From positions 101,738-165,737 of the forward strand of contig VWPU01014052.1 of assembly GCA_013398955.1 (NCBI GenBank): 64,000 nucleotides of DNA, read 5' to 3'. Both the position numbers and the translations under genes were made by a program. How positions within the stretch are numbered: the stretch's first letter is position 1; every line of letters starts with the position of its first letter. Below are positions 1 to 12,702 of this stretch, in pieces. Origin of the DNA: Callaeas wilsoni (lineage: Eukaryota; Chordata; Aves; Passeriformes; Callaeidae). The notes under the pieces are model-generated. The model saw nothing but the letters and a program-made list of their open reading frames with translations, was not told the DNA's origin and searched no databases.

Positions 1-3000
1 AAATGTGAGAGTTCATTTTTCCCCCTGCACTTGTGACTGAGCTTGAAAAATTAGTTCCTCTGAAAGCCAGTCTGTCTTAGCATTTGCTGAAGTGAACCTT
101 TCTTTCCAGGCAAGTGGAGTACTGGGCTAAGATTGAGCTTTGTGATTCAATCCTTCAGCTTGCAGCCACTCCTCACCCTTGGCATGAGGCTGAGGTGACA
201 CAAGGTACAGATCATTTCCTTCAAATAAAAAGCAAAATATTCTTCTAAGAAGGCCTGAAATGTCCATGGTCTGAAAGCTCCTTCAGGAATATAATTTATG
301 GTGCGTGTTTGGGGGTGGGGGTGTCAGGTATCCCATACATTTTTATCTGCACAATGTGCATGTTTATTTCTATGATCCTTCACTCAGAATTGTATTTTAA
401 TTTTACAACTGAAGACGTATATTTAATTATTGTGGTGCCTGTAAGAAACTCCAGGCTCCTCTGAAGCCCTCTGACAATGCAAAGTGTTTCACAATGCATG
501 AAGAGGTAATTTGCATGGAGAATCAAGATGCTAATTATTGTGTCAACGCTTATTGTTTTGGCGTGTTTCTTGGCTCCTTGTCCCAGGGTATACAGCCACG
601 TATGGTCCCAATTCCTCTGCGAGATGTAAGATGTGCCTTGGCTCTGCGACAGTCACAGGACTTGTTAAAAGAGATGCAAACCAAAGAAGACTGGCACAGC
701 TTGTACTGTCTTATCCAGTCTAGTTTCATTCTGTCAGGGAACATCAATTAAATCAGATGAAGAAATTAAGGAGCTTTTGTCTAGCTGGTGAGTTAAATAA
801 ATATTGATTAAAATAAAATGATTGCTAAGCAGATGAGTCAAAATAACCACCATACCAATTCGTATATTTATATAAAGCCAAGTGGTGTGGGAATACAAGT
901 GTCAAATATAGGCCCAGAGATGTTCTCCTTCTTCGTTTTATTTATTTCAAAGATGGTTGTGCTCTGAGTCAGGGACCAGGAATAGTTGTGCCAGGCACTG
1001 CGCTGCCTCAGAACAAAAAGATGAACTTTGCTTCTTGGCTTCGTCGGCAGCCTGATGGCTCTTTGGGACACTGGGGCCACGCACACGGGAGGAGCATGAG
1101 AAGCAGGCGGGCAGTACAGCCTTTAACATCACAGCTCCCAGCGGGAAACGGTGTAAACACAGGGCACACACAACCTGTGGCTGCAGAGCTTTAGGCTGCT
1201 GAGTTTCTGACAGATAACACTGTGACGGGGCTGTGAGCCACTCAGGACAAGAGCGAAAACTGTCCTGGGAGCTTGGAAAAAGCCACCAGAAAACACCACG
1301 TTTCTCTGCTAGACCTGTTAGCTCCTAATTGCTCCACAGCAACTAACGACTGAGCTACATAGGAAGAATTATAGTGCAAACTTGGATTACACTTCCAGTC
1401 TTAAAGTGCTTGCTTTAGGGGCTGTGTATATGTGTGGGGCATGGGGAAGGCCAGTGGAGAGGTGCTGTGAATCGGGATAAGCAGTCATAAGAGAAGAATG
1501 TGGCTCTTTCCTCACCCTTACTGTCCCCGGGTGCAACGAAAAACAGTTCAGGCAAAAGGGACAGGTGTGCACTTGAGAGCTCCTTGCTGTCCAGGTGTTC
1601 ACAGCGCAAATGAGAGTGGCTGGACCTGCTGCATTTGTCCAAACGTCCACTGCAAACTTTCTGGCAGATCACTTTGCATTTCCTATTGTTTCCCCCTCAC
1701 CTGGGAAAAAGGCTGCTTGATTATTGTTTTGCCAGCCAGCTGCTAAGTTGCTGAACCAGTAGAACACAATCAAGTCTGACACCCCACTTGACCCAAGTTT
1801 GCTTACCAAACCCTGTTACTCACCTCCCGAGGAACAAAATAGCCCTTAAAAAGAAAAAGCAGGGAAGGGTTTATAATATATTTATATTTACTAATAATTT
1901 TCAGGTATAATTTTTCTAAGTCTGTGATCAAGAGCTAGGAGAAAATTATTTGTAAATGGTGCTGGTCCCCACCTCAGGCAGCCATCAAAGCTTTCTTTTC
2001 ACAAGTAGTTCTAGTTTTACTTTATCAAGGCTGCCAAGGGCTTTCTGAGCCTAACGACAAGCCTTTTAATTTGAACAAGCACACCTTCAGGTGGCTTTCG
2101 TCCCAAAAGCTGAGAGATGATACACATGCAGGGTGAAGCTAACCTAGAGAAGACCTGCCCTGCTGCTGGCTAATCTCTATTTTTTTTTTTGGTCTCTGAT
2201 TTGTTTTGGGTTTGTTTTACTGGAAAATTTCTGAGGTACATTTGTTAGGCTCATGTTCTAACACTTCATATTTTTTCTCTACATGTCAGCTTTTCATTTT
2301 CAAATTGCTAACTACTATCAGGTAACTGAGGTTAACAGAGGTCTCTTTCTTTAGCTGTAACTTAGAAAGCAGAGGAAGAGTAGAGACTGTTGAGAAGTCC
2401 CACTTGAAATTTGGCAGGGCGCTTTTGCTCCTTTACCTGCAGTAATTAAGCTCGCCCCCCACAGTCCCTGGAAAGCAGCTCTGCCAGCAGGACACCTCCG
2501 GCAGCCGCTCTCGCAGGTGAGCACAAAGGCTCACAGAGTAGGAATGCCTGCGGGCCCCCGGCATGTCAATAGGTCTGCTCAGCTATGCCGAGTTTAGTCA
2601 TGCATTTTAAGTTTCTTCCTGAACTGGGGTCTTAATTCTTGTGCCATTTTACTGGAACAAAGAGGTCAGATTATTTATAGGTCGGTCCCCTTTGTGTGCA
2701 TGAAGCTAGCAATGCCTTCGGTGCTCCAATTTCTGGGACTCTTTTTCCCTCCGGCTCTTAAGTCTCAGCTATTCTCTCCTAATGCAATAACAGTAATTAT
2801 CCTATCGCTGGCCACTGCAGCACCCCGCATTAGCACCTGCCTTACCCAGTGCACAGCGAGGCTGGCAGCCAGGTAAAACCCCTGTAATTTATAGCTCATC
2901 AGAGAAGCCAGCCAGCCCACAGTCTTCCTGTTTTGCAAAGAGACAGACTTATCACCTAGACGCTGCTGCAATGGGTGCACTGGAAAGGCAGGAAGATAAA

Positions 3001-3349
3001 AGTAGTGCACATGCAAGCTCTGGCCCCATCTCTGTTTGTGTTCTCTGTTGTTTCACCCAGGCATGCAGTCAAGCAAAATCATCATGGCTCAATGCAACCA
3101 GGAGACAATATTGATGTGTTTTTGCTTCCCAGTAGACCCATGACATTTCACAATGTAATTGTTGTTTCGCATCTGGCTGCTGAGTGCGGTGTGAGAGATG
3201 TGGAGCTGGCCATGCAAGGGTGCCTCTGCTAAGGCTTGGATTCAGATGGGAACATCTTAGATGTTTTATATGACTGGTGTCCTATAGCACCCTATAGGGT
3301 GTGCTGTATGATGGACTGACTTCACTTCTTCAGTCCTTGTATGGTTTGG
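1..3349. other. unique non-coding DNA, no gene supported
   Basis: No recognisable repeat or protein gene is seen. Open frames here are short and rich in Cys, Ser and Leu, as expected of chance translation. A G-rich spot lies near 308-326. A possible small plus-strand exon at 110-204 is discussed as a finding. Confidence 0.6.
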
Positions 3350-3775
3350 TGACCAGAGGACTGGAGCACCTCTCCTATGGAGACGAGCTGAGAGAGTTGG
3401 GGTTGTTCAGTCTGGAGAAGAGAAGGCTCTGGGGAGACCTTACAGGACCTTCCAGTGCCTAAAGGGGGCTACAAGAGATCTGGATACGGACTTTTTTAAG
3501 GGCATGAAGTGAAAGGATAAGGGGGAATGGCTTTGAACTGAAGGAGGGTGGGTTTAGATTAGATATCAGGAAGAAATTCTTCACTGTGAGGGTGATGAGA
3601 CACTGGAACAGGTTGCCCAGAGAAGTTGTGGATGCCCCATCCCTGGAACTGTTCAAGGTCAGGCTGGATGGGGCTGTGAGCAATCTGGTCTAGTGGAAGG
3701 TGTTTGTGCCTATGGCAGGGGGTCGGAACCAGATGATTTGTAAGGTCCCTTCCAGCCCAAACCATTCTATGATGA
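3350..3775 (+). mobile_element. CR1 LINE, 5'-truncated 3' part
   Basis: This is the 3' portion of a CR1 retrotransposon, including the end of the old reverse-transcriptase frame and the 3' UTR. Recognisable blocks occur in the usual order: the GGAGCACCTCTCC block, the AGGCTCTGGGGAGACCTTA block, the AGGAAGAAATTCTTCACTGTGAG block, TGGAACAGGTTGCCCAGAGA, and the tail AAGGTCCCTTCCAGCCCAAACC followed by ATTCTATGAT. The 5' end is truncated, as is normal for CR1, and the frame is broken, so it is not active. Its flanks show no target duplication, which is typical of CR1. Confidence 0.93.
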
Positions 3776-6700
3776 AATTCTCCTTCATGACAGCACTTGT
3801 GGAGTGTCTGCTCTTGGGTGGAGAAAATCTTTTCGTTAACTGCTAGGCTGGCACATCCAGCAGGATTTGGAGGACAGTGGTATTTGATGAGGATAGATGA
3901 AATTAAGAGCAGATATTGAAAGAATCACTGTTGACACTTAACCCAACCTCACGCAGACAAGGCCAGATAGTCCTTTGTGCAGAGGGTGCAAACACACACA
4001 TCTGCACTGGAGAGATCAGCCAAGAAAAACCTTCTCCGACACCCTTCGGACTTGGCCTGCTGCTGTTCTTCAGGTAGCGAGGAGCATTTTCTGACATGCC
4101 TTAGAACACCTCAGGATGATAAGCACAAACTTACTAGCAAAGAAGTTTACGGCAATGTTTTGCTGAGTAGCTTTTGCATTTCTTATGGTCCCATGGCCTC
4201 TGAAACTCAGCGGGAGCAAAGCTGCGGGATCACAAGTACACTTTCTGTTCACTTTAGCTGCTGTTCAAGTTTTTGGCTGAGATAAAAACTCTTTTGGAAA
4301 TTATTCATATCTTTGTTCAGTGCTTTGGCAACCTGAGGAGACTCCATTACTCAATGATGCTTCAAGCTAGCAATGGTAGGGCCTAGATATCCTTGCATTT
4401 GACAACCAGCAGACATCTTCATCAGTGAAGTCATACAAGGCAATGTTGTTTTGATGTGCAATTAAGTTACTAGAGATCTAGTCACAGAGCAGAGCTTTGA
4501 ACTAAGTAGCTCTTCCTGTTTGAAGCAAATGGGGAGAATAAACACAAATATGTGTGCATCTGAGGCTCAGTTTGCCAGCGGGCAAGATGACAAATGGGGC
4601 AACGTTCCTCAGCAAAGCTGACTCGAGTGGAGAAGGTAGAGGCTCCTGTGCAGGGGAGGCACAGACAGAGGTGGGGAGGTGAGGCATCCTGCAACCTGCC
4701 TGCTCGCTGCACGTGACTGGGATGCTTAGTTCCCTGGTTAATCCTGGAGAGCCTTGCAGAAAGAGGACTTTACCATTTAGAGGCCAAAAAATGCCAGTGC
4801 AAGTGTCAGAGGCAAACCTGAACTGAAACCTGCAAAGCATTCCAGAAAAAAATGGGAAAAACTTCAAAATCAATGTAAGAAAGGAAGAAAAGCAAAGTCA
4901 GACTGTTGTGCAGTAAATGAGATTAAAGATAATTTAGGCATGGCCTGCAATCAAAAGAGTATTTTACCTCTGCTCTGGTTTAAGGAAGACAAATCCTAGG
5001 GGTAAAAGAAGGCTGGTTAATGGGAACAGGGATATGGAAATAGAATTGTTACTGTGCTCAAAGAGCAGGCGGCATTCCTCTCGGGGAGGCAGGTCATGCC
5101 TGTCCAGGAGTTCTGGAAAGACCAGCATGAGAGGTGGCACGTCTACTAGCAACTGTTTGTATAGATCTGCCAAGTCAGAGAGGGACCCTGTGACTGCAGG
5201 ATATCCATTACAACGTGTTCAGTTGTGCAGGGTTAAAAAATAATCCAGCCAACCACCGGCGTCCTTGTAACTCTGACCTCACTGGTATGCGGGGCTTTGG
5301 AACATGCCTTGAAGGTTAATTAAAAATGCAAAGGCACATCAAAAATGGGATGAAATGCAACTAAAGGCACATCCTGCCAGACTAACCCGATGGTTCTCTT
5401 TGATAAAACAATTATTTTTCCAGACAGGTGATATCTGCCAGATTTCCTTTATCTAGACTACTTTAATGTATTTGCTATGATGTCAAGTGAGAACCCACTG
5501 ATGTTGCTGGAGACAAAATAGATTATTAGGGAAATTGTGTTGTTGGTAAGAGGAGGAGGCGGAGTGCTGAGGCTGGAGATCTCAGGTCAGGAGGAGTTAT
5601 GCGTGAGAGTTTTTCAAACAGGAGTTTTGGGACCAATTTTGCTTCACTGTTTGCTTTAATGGCACGCTCCTGGCCCATGTGAGCACTGTGCTGATGAAAT
5701 GGGCTGCACAAAGCCGTGAGGCACTGCTGGCATGGAGGTGGTTTGCAGGCCAGGCAGGATGAGCAGGGCACCTTGAGAATGGCTGTAATAAAAGGAGAGT
5801 GACATTCAAGTAAAAGACAAAGAGTCATGCAGGTGAAAACTGATGTCGGAGGTGGCTTTTGCTATTAACAGAGAGTGAATCAGTTGGGAAAAGAACTGAA
5901 GAAAAAGAAAAATCAGCATTAGATACTCACAGGGGAGTTGTGTGCTGCCACCTTGATTCTGATGTTGCACCTATTTCCAACTAAGAAGAGGAAGTATTAG
6001 TGCCCAGATCAACTCTCCTCCCTTCCCACCCCTCTTTTTGGGAAAGATGTATTAACAGCAGAGCAGCAGAGAAGACCTGCAAGGGAGACCAGGAGACTGG
6101 AGATCCTCTTTCCCAGGAGGCCATGGGAAGTTACTGGAGCACATGCATGTGGTGATGGGGATGGAGTTTGATGAAACAGGCACTCCTGCTGGCTCAAGCA
6201 TCCAAGTGCTCCCTGCTCCAGCCTAAGGCCAGCCCCCATTGTTGCCAGCCACTAGCATATCCACATCTATTTTCTTTGGATTAGGGTCAAAAGCAGCCCC
6301 TGGAACAAGAAGCATAAGTGGGGGTAGGGTGGGGGATGGAGAAAAGCCCAGTGGTGCCTCCCAGTGCTTTGGTACCAAATAAACCTGGGAGCAACACATC
6401 GCTCTCTGTCCTAGGAGCTGCCAGGTCTTCCACCCCCCAGTCCCTGGCAGCTGAGCTGTAGCATCAGGGGTCTGACTCCGGCAGTGGCATTCAGTGAGGA
6501 GCAGTCACAGTGGCGTGCAATTGCATTTGTTTTAATGTTTTTCCTTAAAGCTTGGAAAAGCAATGAAAAAATGAATAAAAACAACTGCCTGTCTACATGA
6601 TTCATAGCCAGAGCAACCAACTACATCTTGCTCTTCCTAGCAATTACCAGAGTTTTCATGCATGTCTTGTGGAGAAGGGAATTTGCAGGAGAGCTCCAGG

Positions 6701-9554
6701 TGAAGCCTAACCAAACAGGTACGAGCAGAACCTGACCCTCTGGCTATACCTCAGGCCAGTCAGAGATGGAGCAACCTGGGCCTGGAAGCTACATTGCTGC
6801 CTTTGTTGGAGATGCACTGGGAGAGGGGCTGTTGTAGTGAGCTGTCAGATACGGCTCAGCAAGTGGCCAGGAAATGGTTTCCAGCCCAGGTTTGTTGGCT
6901 GAATACTCAGATCAGCAAGGGGAGCAGAAGTGCTCGGAGCTGCAGGGCCTTTCACAGAGGGACCGCAAGGTTACATTCCAAAATTTCTTCAGCTCCTCTA
7001 GGAGCTAATATTGTCTCCATTACTGCTGCCTTTCTAAAGAGAGGGGTGAGAGAGAAAGTCAAGAATGTGAGAGAAGAGTGAGTGAGACAGAGAGGAGCTG
7101 GATGCTCATGCAAAACTGCAAGAATTAAAAGTGGCGGCTCTTAATGCTTGTGTAAGACCGACACGGCATTCGCAGCCTTGGCAAAGCAGTCAGGCAAGCT
7201 CCGGCTCCTCTCGTGAGAGCAGTCAGGAGCAGAGCAGGACTCTCCCACCATGGAGCCCTGGCAGGGTCTTGATTAACATGTTGGTGTTGAGAAGCTAAGT
7301 CAAATACAATTATTAAACTGGTTATTCATATTCCATTCTGTTCGCTGTGGGAAGATACTCCTTTTGGGGTTGTGTTTATGGGCCATACAGATTGTTGGAG
7401 TGAATCTAATTAGCAAGAGAAATGCAAATGGAACTATGACTGGTAATTGTTAATGATGCAAGTGTATATTATACCAGCTCAAATGAAATCTTGGGTTGCA
7501 AGCAGCACTGAAAGGCAAAAGAACACTTACACTTGTACATAAAACACTACAAGTCCTTACCTTGCTGCTCTCAGGTGTGTTTCAGCTGAGCTTCCACCTG
7601 TACAACAGCAGTGATTTGTAAAATGCTTCCTGGTTACCACCAAAATAAAATGCCGCAAGAAATGGATGACCTGCAGAGCTTTGGTAGCAGAGGTGGTCTG
7701 TATCTGGGCTGAAAGCGATTTCTTACTTTGCTTTCACCAGCGCAAACCTCAGCTGCCTATAGAGCTGATTTAAAAAAACAGGACCCTTTTTACTTGCACA
7801 ATCTCTGGATTGTATCTCCAGCCTGGGGGCCGGAGCATCCTGGGCCACCAGCTGTTGGTGCTGCTCTTGGCATGGCTCTCCAGCTCCACCAAGCAAATGT
7901 GGGGTGGGCCGCCATCCAAATATTTTGGATTCAGTTTGGATCGTGAATTATGCAATACACATAGGCACACACACAAAACCTATTTTGTTGTTTCTGCCAA
8001 AACAGGTGGCAGAAACAACAGGAGGTGGGCACGTAGACCTTTCCGACTGTACGGTGAGCTGTGCATCTGAATTTATTGAAATGATCCTGTCCAGGGCCTG
8101 CATTTTGGTTAGCAGCATCCAAACCAGAGTGCTGGTGACTGGCACTCTCACTCTGTGGAAACTGCCACGCTTAAATAGCCAGTGGAGCTGGGACAACTCG
8201 TAGCAGTTGTGGATTTGGTCCAGCACTGAGCCTCAGCTCTCACATGCAGTGGCCCTGATCCCATGCCTTGCTTCTTTCTTTCTAGCCTTGAAAATATTTC
8301 AGATGGGTCTTCAGTTCAAGACCTACTTATTCCTCTGTGGTTTTTGGGTAGGATGGGTTTGTAAGAAATGAACTGTATAGAAATGTTGTGAAAGGTGGTT
8401 TAAGCTGCAACATTTAGGTTTTCAGAGGTTAAACACAAATTAGATGTCTTTTTGGCAATGCTATATGTGATGGGAAGCCTGGACAGTTGAAATATTTTTT
8501 ACTTCTTCATCCTTCCAAATGTGTGTGGGCAAGACACCCTGGTACAGACAAAAATGCAGAATCTCCCTTGCAGTATTGACTTTACATTTTCTGTGTCATG
8601 AAAGATGGGAGTTATAACAGACAAGGGTAGGAAGGAAAGTATAGGGAATAACATGAGTGATAGCTGTAAGACTAGAGCATTGGATAAGGCTTCTGTGTCC
8701 TCAACCAGAATGTGCAAGCTGGCTGATAAATATCCTTTCATTCATATGGTGTTGGAGTGTTGGAGATGAAGTAGGACATTCAGCTAAAATGAAAATATTT
8801 TAGTTAAAAGAGAAAAAAATGTTTATATTAACAGTTGCAGAACTTGAATAAAAACAAACAAAAGGGCTGGAAAATCTAATTCAGATACTTTTGTTTTAAA
8901 TAGCATTGAAGAGAGGTCTGACATAGTTGGTGTCTCATAAAAACCCTCAAAATTCCAACAACACTTTTTTAAAAAAAGGTTTGGCTAAATTGTTAAAAAC
9001 ACAGAGAAAAGAAACCTTTCTTCTGTGTAGTCCTCTTCCTAATGCAGATTTGTGTCATCATAATCAGTCCACTGAGTAGCACTCAGTTTTGCCATGCACA
9101 CGTGAGATTGAAAATTAAAAACCTGTGAAAGTACACAGTACATTTAATATATTTTAAGGATTTTTGTTTGAGGGTTTTTTCCCTATGACTTTCCATAGAA
9201 GTTTTTCTAGGGATCTAAAGTCATAATTAGAAGTGTATTTTTCAGAGCTAAGAATGTCATCATCATTTCAGTTTCCCCTTAAATATAATGATGAAATTTG
9301 ACTTTTTCTATGCTTTTATTTTTTCAGGATTATAAACGGTGATTTTTTTATTTCTCTTTGCTATTGAGATGTGTCAAGGAATTTCAAAGGCAAAGAAAAT
9401 TTTGCCATTGAAAGCAAAATTCCTACACAGTCAGGCAACCCTTGTTTGAGACATTAGGAATAAATTTTTATATTGCAAATTATTCAAGTAAGAGAAAGCA
9501 TAAAAAACCCCAACTCAGTTATATTCAAACTCAGTTGAACAAGGCACCGTGGAG
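3776..9554. other. unique non-coding DNA
   Basis: No gene or repeat family was recognised. The longest open frame (minus, 4502-4873) matches nothing I know and overlaps other chance frames. Notable local structures are a 14-bp-arm hairpin at 7986-8020 and a candidate regulatory block at about 7300-7450, both described as findings. The stretch 8800-9500 is AT-rich and featureless to my eye. Confidence 0.55.
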
Positions 9555-9645
9555 CCTGAACTAGTGTAAAAGCTGGTCCAGTTATGAGCAGGGGGTTCTA
9601 CCATAGGAGGGCTCCAGAGATCTCTTCCAAATCAAATATTCTATG
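9555..9645 (+). mobile_element. CR1 LINE 3' tail, degenerate
   Basis: A short diverged CR1 end. The order GGGTTCTACCATAGGAGGGCT, CCAGAGATCTCTTCC, AAATCAAATATTCTATG follows the CR1 3' UTR plan (guanine-rich start, GATCTC core, ATTCTATG tail) with many substitutions. Only about 90 bases are left. The call rests on this order alone. Confidence 0.6.
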
Positions 9646-12215
9646 TTGCTAAAATAAAATTTTTTAACTTCACAATTTCTAGTATATTTTTTTCTAGACT
9701 TGTTTGAATCTAGACTTCTTCCAGATTTGAACACTTTTTTTAAAAAATCAAAACTAGGCTTAGAGTTCGTTTATCTTTTCATTATTATCAGTTACAATAA
9801 ATAAATCTGCTACCTTCAACTGGAGGGCAAGAAAATAATTAAAAATTACAAGGAGACCTCTTGATATCACCTTAAGAAGAGTGAACAAATGCTCAAGAGG
9901 AATCTTCACAAGCCGTTTTGCTAATTCACTTACTGTGTAAGAAGGCATAACAGAACCAGCAAGACATCTCGGATCATATTATAACCAAACTTTATTCTGT
10001 AACAGCTTCAATATACTAACAGAAACCTTACGTCTTTATTGCCCAAAGCCATTGCACTGCAGCTAACTTAAATTACCTGGTGTTTTAAACGTACTTGCAC
10101 GGAATACACTCTGTAATGCGAGTTTCTCACTTGAAATTATCAATCGAAGAAACATTTAAGAATACAAAAAGAGGAGAAGTGTGGCAGAGCAGGTCAAGGT
10201 GGGTTTCCCAGTACAGAGCCGGGCTCTCAGTTTTGCCCACACTTAGGGAACACACCATTCCACGTATACAGTCCCCAGAGGAGTCAAGAAGGACGCAAGT
10301 CTTATTTATTCCAGAATCCATGAACCTGCATAAAGGGAAATAGTTGGTTTTGTTAAGCCATAGGTCAGTCTTCCAAGCCTACTTCTTTTAGCATGGCTCC
10401 TTGTGGGTTTTCAGGAGCTAGAACTATCCCTCCTGTGACCAAGACTTACCTAGAGTGACTGTTTCTGTGTCTCAGGCACAAAGAGTTGTTATCAGATGCT
10501 TAAAGGACAAAAGTTGCAATTACATTTATTGATTAAATGGCCTCATCACTTCTCTTTTGAATGTACATTCAATGCTATTCCAAGATGTCATCCAGTGTCA
10601 GTGTCAACTACTCCTTATGGTCCACTTGACTTCTCCATTCATTTGCTCTCCTTTGGGTTGAGGGTCTGTCTTGTCTGCAAATGCAGAACCAGAGGAGGAA
10701 GCAGCAGGAGGAGAAAAAACAACAGCTATCTAGACAGGATAGGAGAAGTTGTGTTCCTAGCCTATGAACATGGAAATCTGAGAGAGATTTGTACCAGACC
10801 AGGATGAGGTTTACAGCATCTAAATTCCACATAAGTCCTAACACCTAATGTGTACTGTTGGACATTTGTTCACCTCCTGAAAAACACTGGTTAAAAACCC
10901 CACACCAATACTTTTTAACTTCATCTCCCCAATTATAAAATGTGATTATCAGAGAACAAAGAATTTGCCCTACTGTCTTTATGACGTACAATTTACATAC
11001 TACCCCATCCTCCCACTACAGATTGGTAATTTTTAAAGGGCACTAAAATATGATAATAACAAGTATTATGCTTGCTGATGTACTATGAAATATATCCCAT
11101 TAGTCACTTTATATCTGAAAGGCAGAAAAAAATTCAACCTAGCAACAGAAAGGCTTTTAGGATTAAAAAAAATATTTGGCAGGCAGTAGGCGTGTTAAAC
11201 TATGCCAGGAGGAACCCAATTGGAGGTTTCTAGAGACAACAGGAGCATAAATAAGTTGCCATCCATGTCGCCCACCACAGAGCTGGAAGAAAATTCAAAG
11301 CTTTGTAACTTGAAGGAACAACAGAAAAGCAAAGGACAGCCTGGTGGCAGCCGTGGCCTGGCTCTGGGATCCTTGGGAGGAACTACTGCCCTCCGAAGCC
11401 ACAGAGGAACATGGCAGCAGATGTTCCAGCTCTCCTGAGCCCCACTGGGCCATGCTCCTGCTCATCATGTGAGCCACAATAAAGATACCTCACTTCCTTA
11501 GCTTAGAAGAACTGATCCACTACCAAAAATGCTCAATTAATGATGGTGCTGACGAGACAGATTGAGAGATTCTTGCCAACACTTCTTTTTTCCCTCCTAC
11601 ACAGGAAAATAGCTAGTGCAAGAGATTTTACTGGAAAGCAGAACAAGCAGAACACTTCAATTTTGGACACAAAGTAAGCCAGGCAAAGGACAAGAATTTT
11701 TCCTGATGTTTATTTATATCAGTAACTACCTAGAAAAGTTGTTGGGTTTTTTTTTTCTGTCATCTTTAATTTATTCTGGAACAGAAATATCCTTGATTGG
11801 CCAGGCAAAGGCTTTTCCCATGAGAACTGTGTTTTAATAACACTAAAATTTTCATTCAATCCTTTTTGTTTGGACAAGGAGCTCTTTCAGCAGAAGAGGA
11901 GCATGCAGCCAGCGAGACTCCATGTGTAGCTCAAGACTGACCTGCTAAAGAGAAATGGACAGGAATACTTCATTTCCCAGGTGTGTCCAAGCTCAGGACC
12001 AGGCAGTTCAGAATGCAGACAGGGAACTTCTACAGGCTTTACTGAAGATGAGAAATATTCTCCTGCCTCAGCAGGACACATACCCCAGCCACACAGTGCT
12101 GTATTCCCTAAAATCATCCTAAAATTAGATGGAGGAATTGCTTTTTCGACTTTTCAAGGGACACTGCTTTCATGTCCGAACACAGCGAGTAAAATGAGCA
12201 AAATGAGTATCACCT
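9646..12215. other. unique non-coding DNA, possible minus-strand mini-exons
   Basis: No repeat recognised. Three minus-strand segments (10450-10498, 10131-10325, 9934-9996) have splice-like borders and compatible phases. They are treated as a speculative finding because the predicted peptide is not recognised and is rich in cysteine. Nothing else stands out up to the CR1 copy that follows. Confidence 0.5.
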
Positions 12216-12702
12216 GGAAGGATATCAACCTCTTGGAGAGAGCCCAGAGGAGGACCACCAAGATAGTTAGAGGGATGGAGCCCCTCTCCTATGAGGAAAG
12301 GCTAAAAGAATGGGGATTTTTCAGCCTGGAAAAGAGAAGGCTTTGGGATGACCTAATTGTGACCTTCCAGTACCTGAAAGGAGCCTACAGGAGAGATGGA
12401 GAGAAACTATTTACAATAGCCTGTAGCCACAGGATAAGGGGAGATGGCTTTTAACGGAAGAGAATAAATTTAGGTTAGATATTAGGAAGAAATACTTTAT
12501 TGTGAAGGTGGTGAGGCACTGGAACAGGTTGTCCACAGAAGCTGTGGATGCCCCATTCCTCGAAGTGTTCAAGGACAGGTTGGAGGGGGCTGAGAGCAAT
12601 TTGATCTAGTGGAAGGTGCCCCTTCCCACAGGAGGAGGGTTGAAACAAATGATCTTTAAGGTCCCTTCCAATCCAAACCATTCTGTGGTTCTGTGATTCT
12701 AT
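12216..12702 (+). mobile_element. CR1 LINE, 5'-truncated 3' part
   Basis: A plus-strand CR1 fragment. The start contains the block AGAGCCCAGAGGAGGACCACC, then TCTCCTATGAGGAAAGGCT, TTCAGCCTGGAAAAGAGAAGGC, TTAGATATTAGGAAGAAATAC and GCACTGGAACAGGTTGTCC. It ends with GGTCCCTTCCAATCCAAACC and two short ATTCTGTGGT/TTCTGTGATTCT repeats. The reading frame is broken. Plus-strand open frames crossing it are by-products of the LINE, not host genes. Confidence 0.93.

Noticed and set aside
4502..4873. 123-codon minus-strand open frame
   Set aside because: The composition (Cys, Leu, Pro, Ser rich) fits chance, with no motif, no exon borders and overlapping alternative frames.
11981..12454. 157-codon plus-strand open frame
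   Set aside because: The second half is CR1 and the first half has no recognisable content, so it is a chance fusion across the insertion border.
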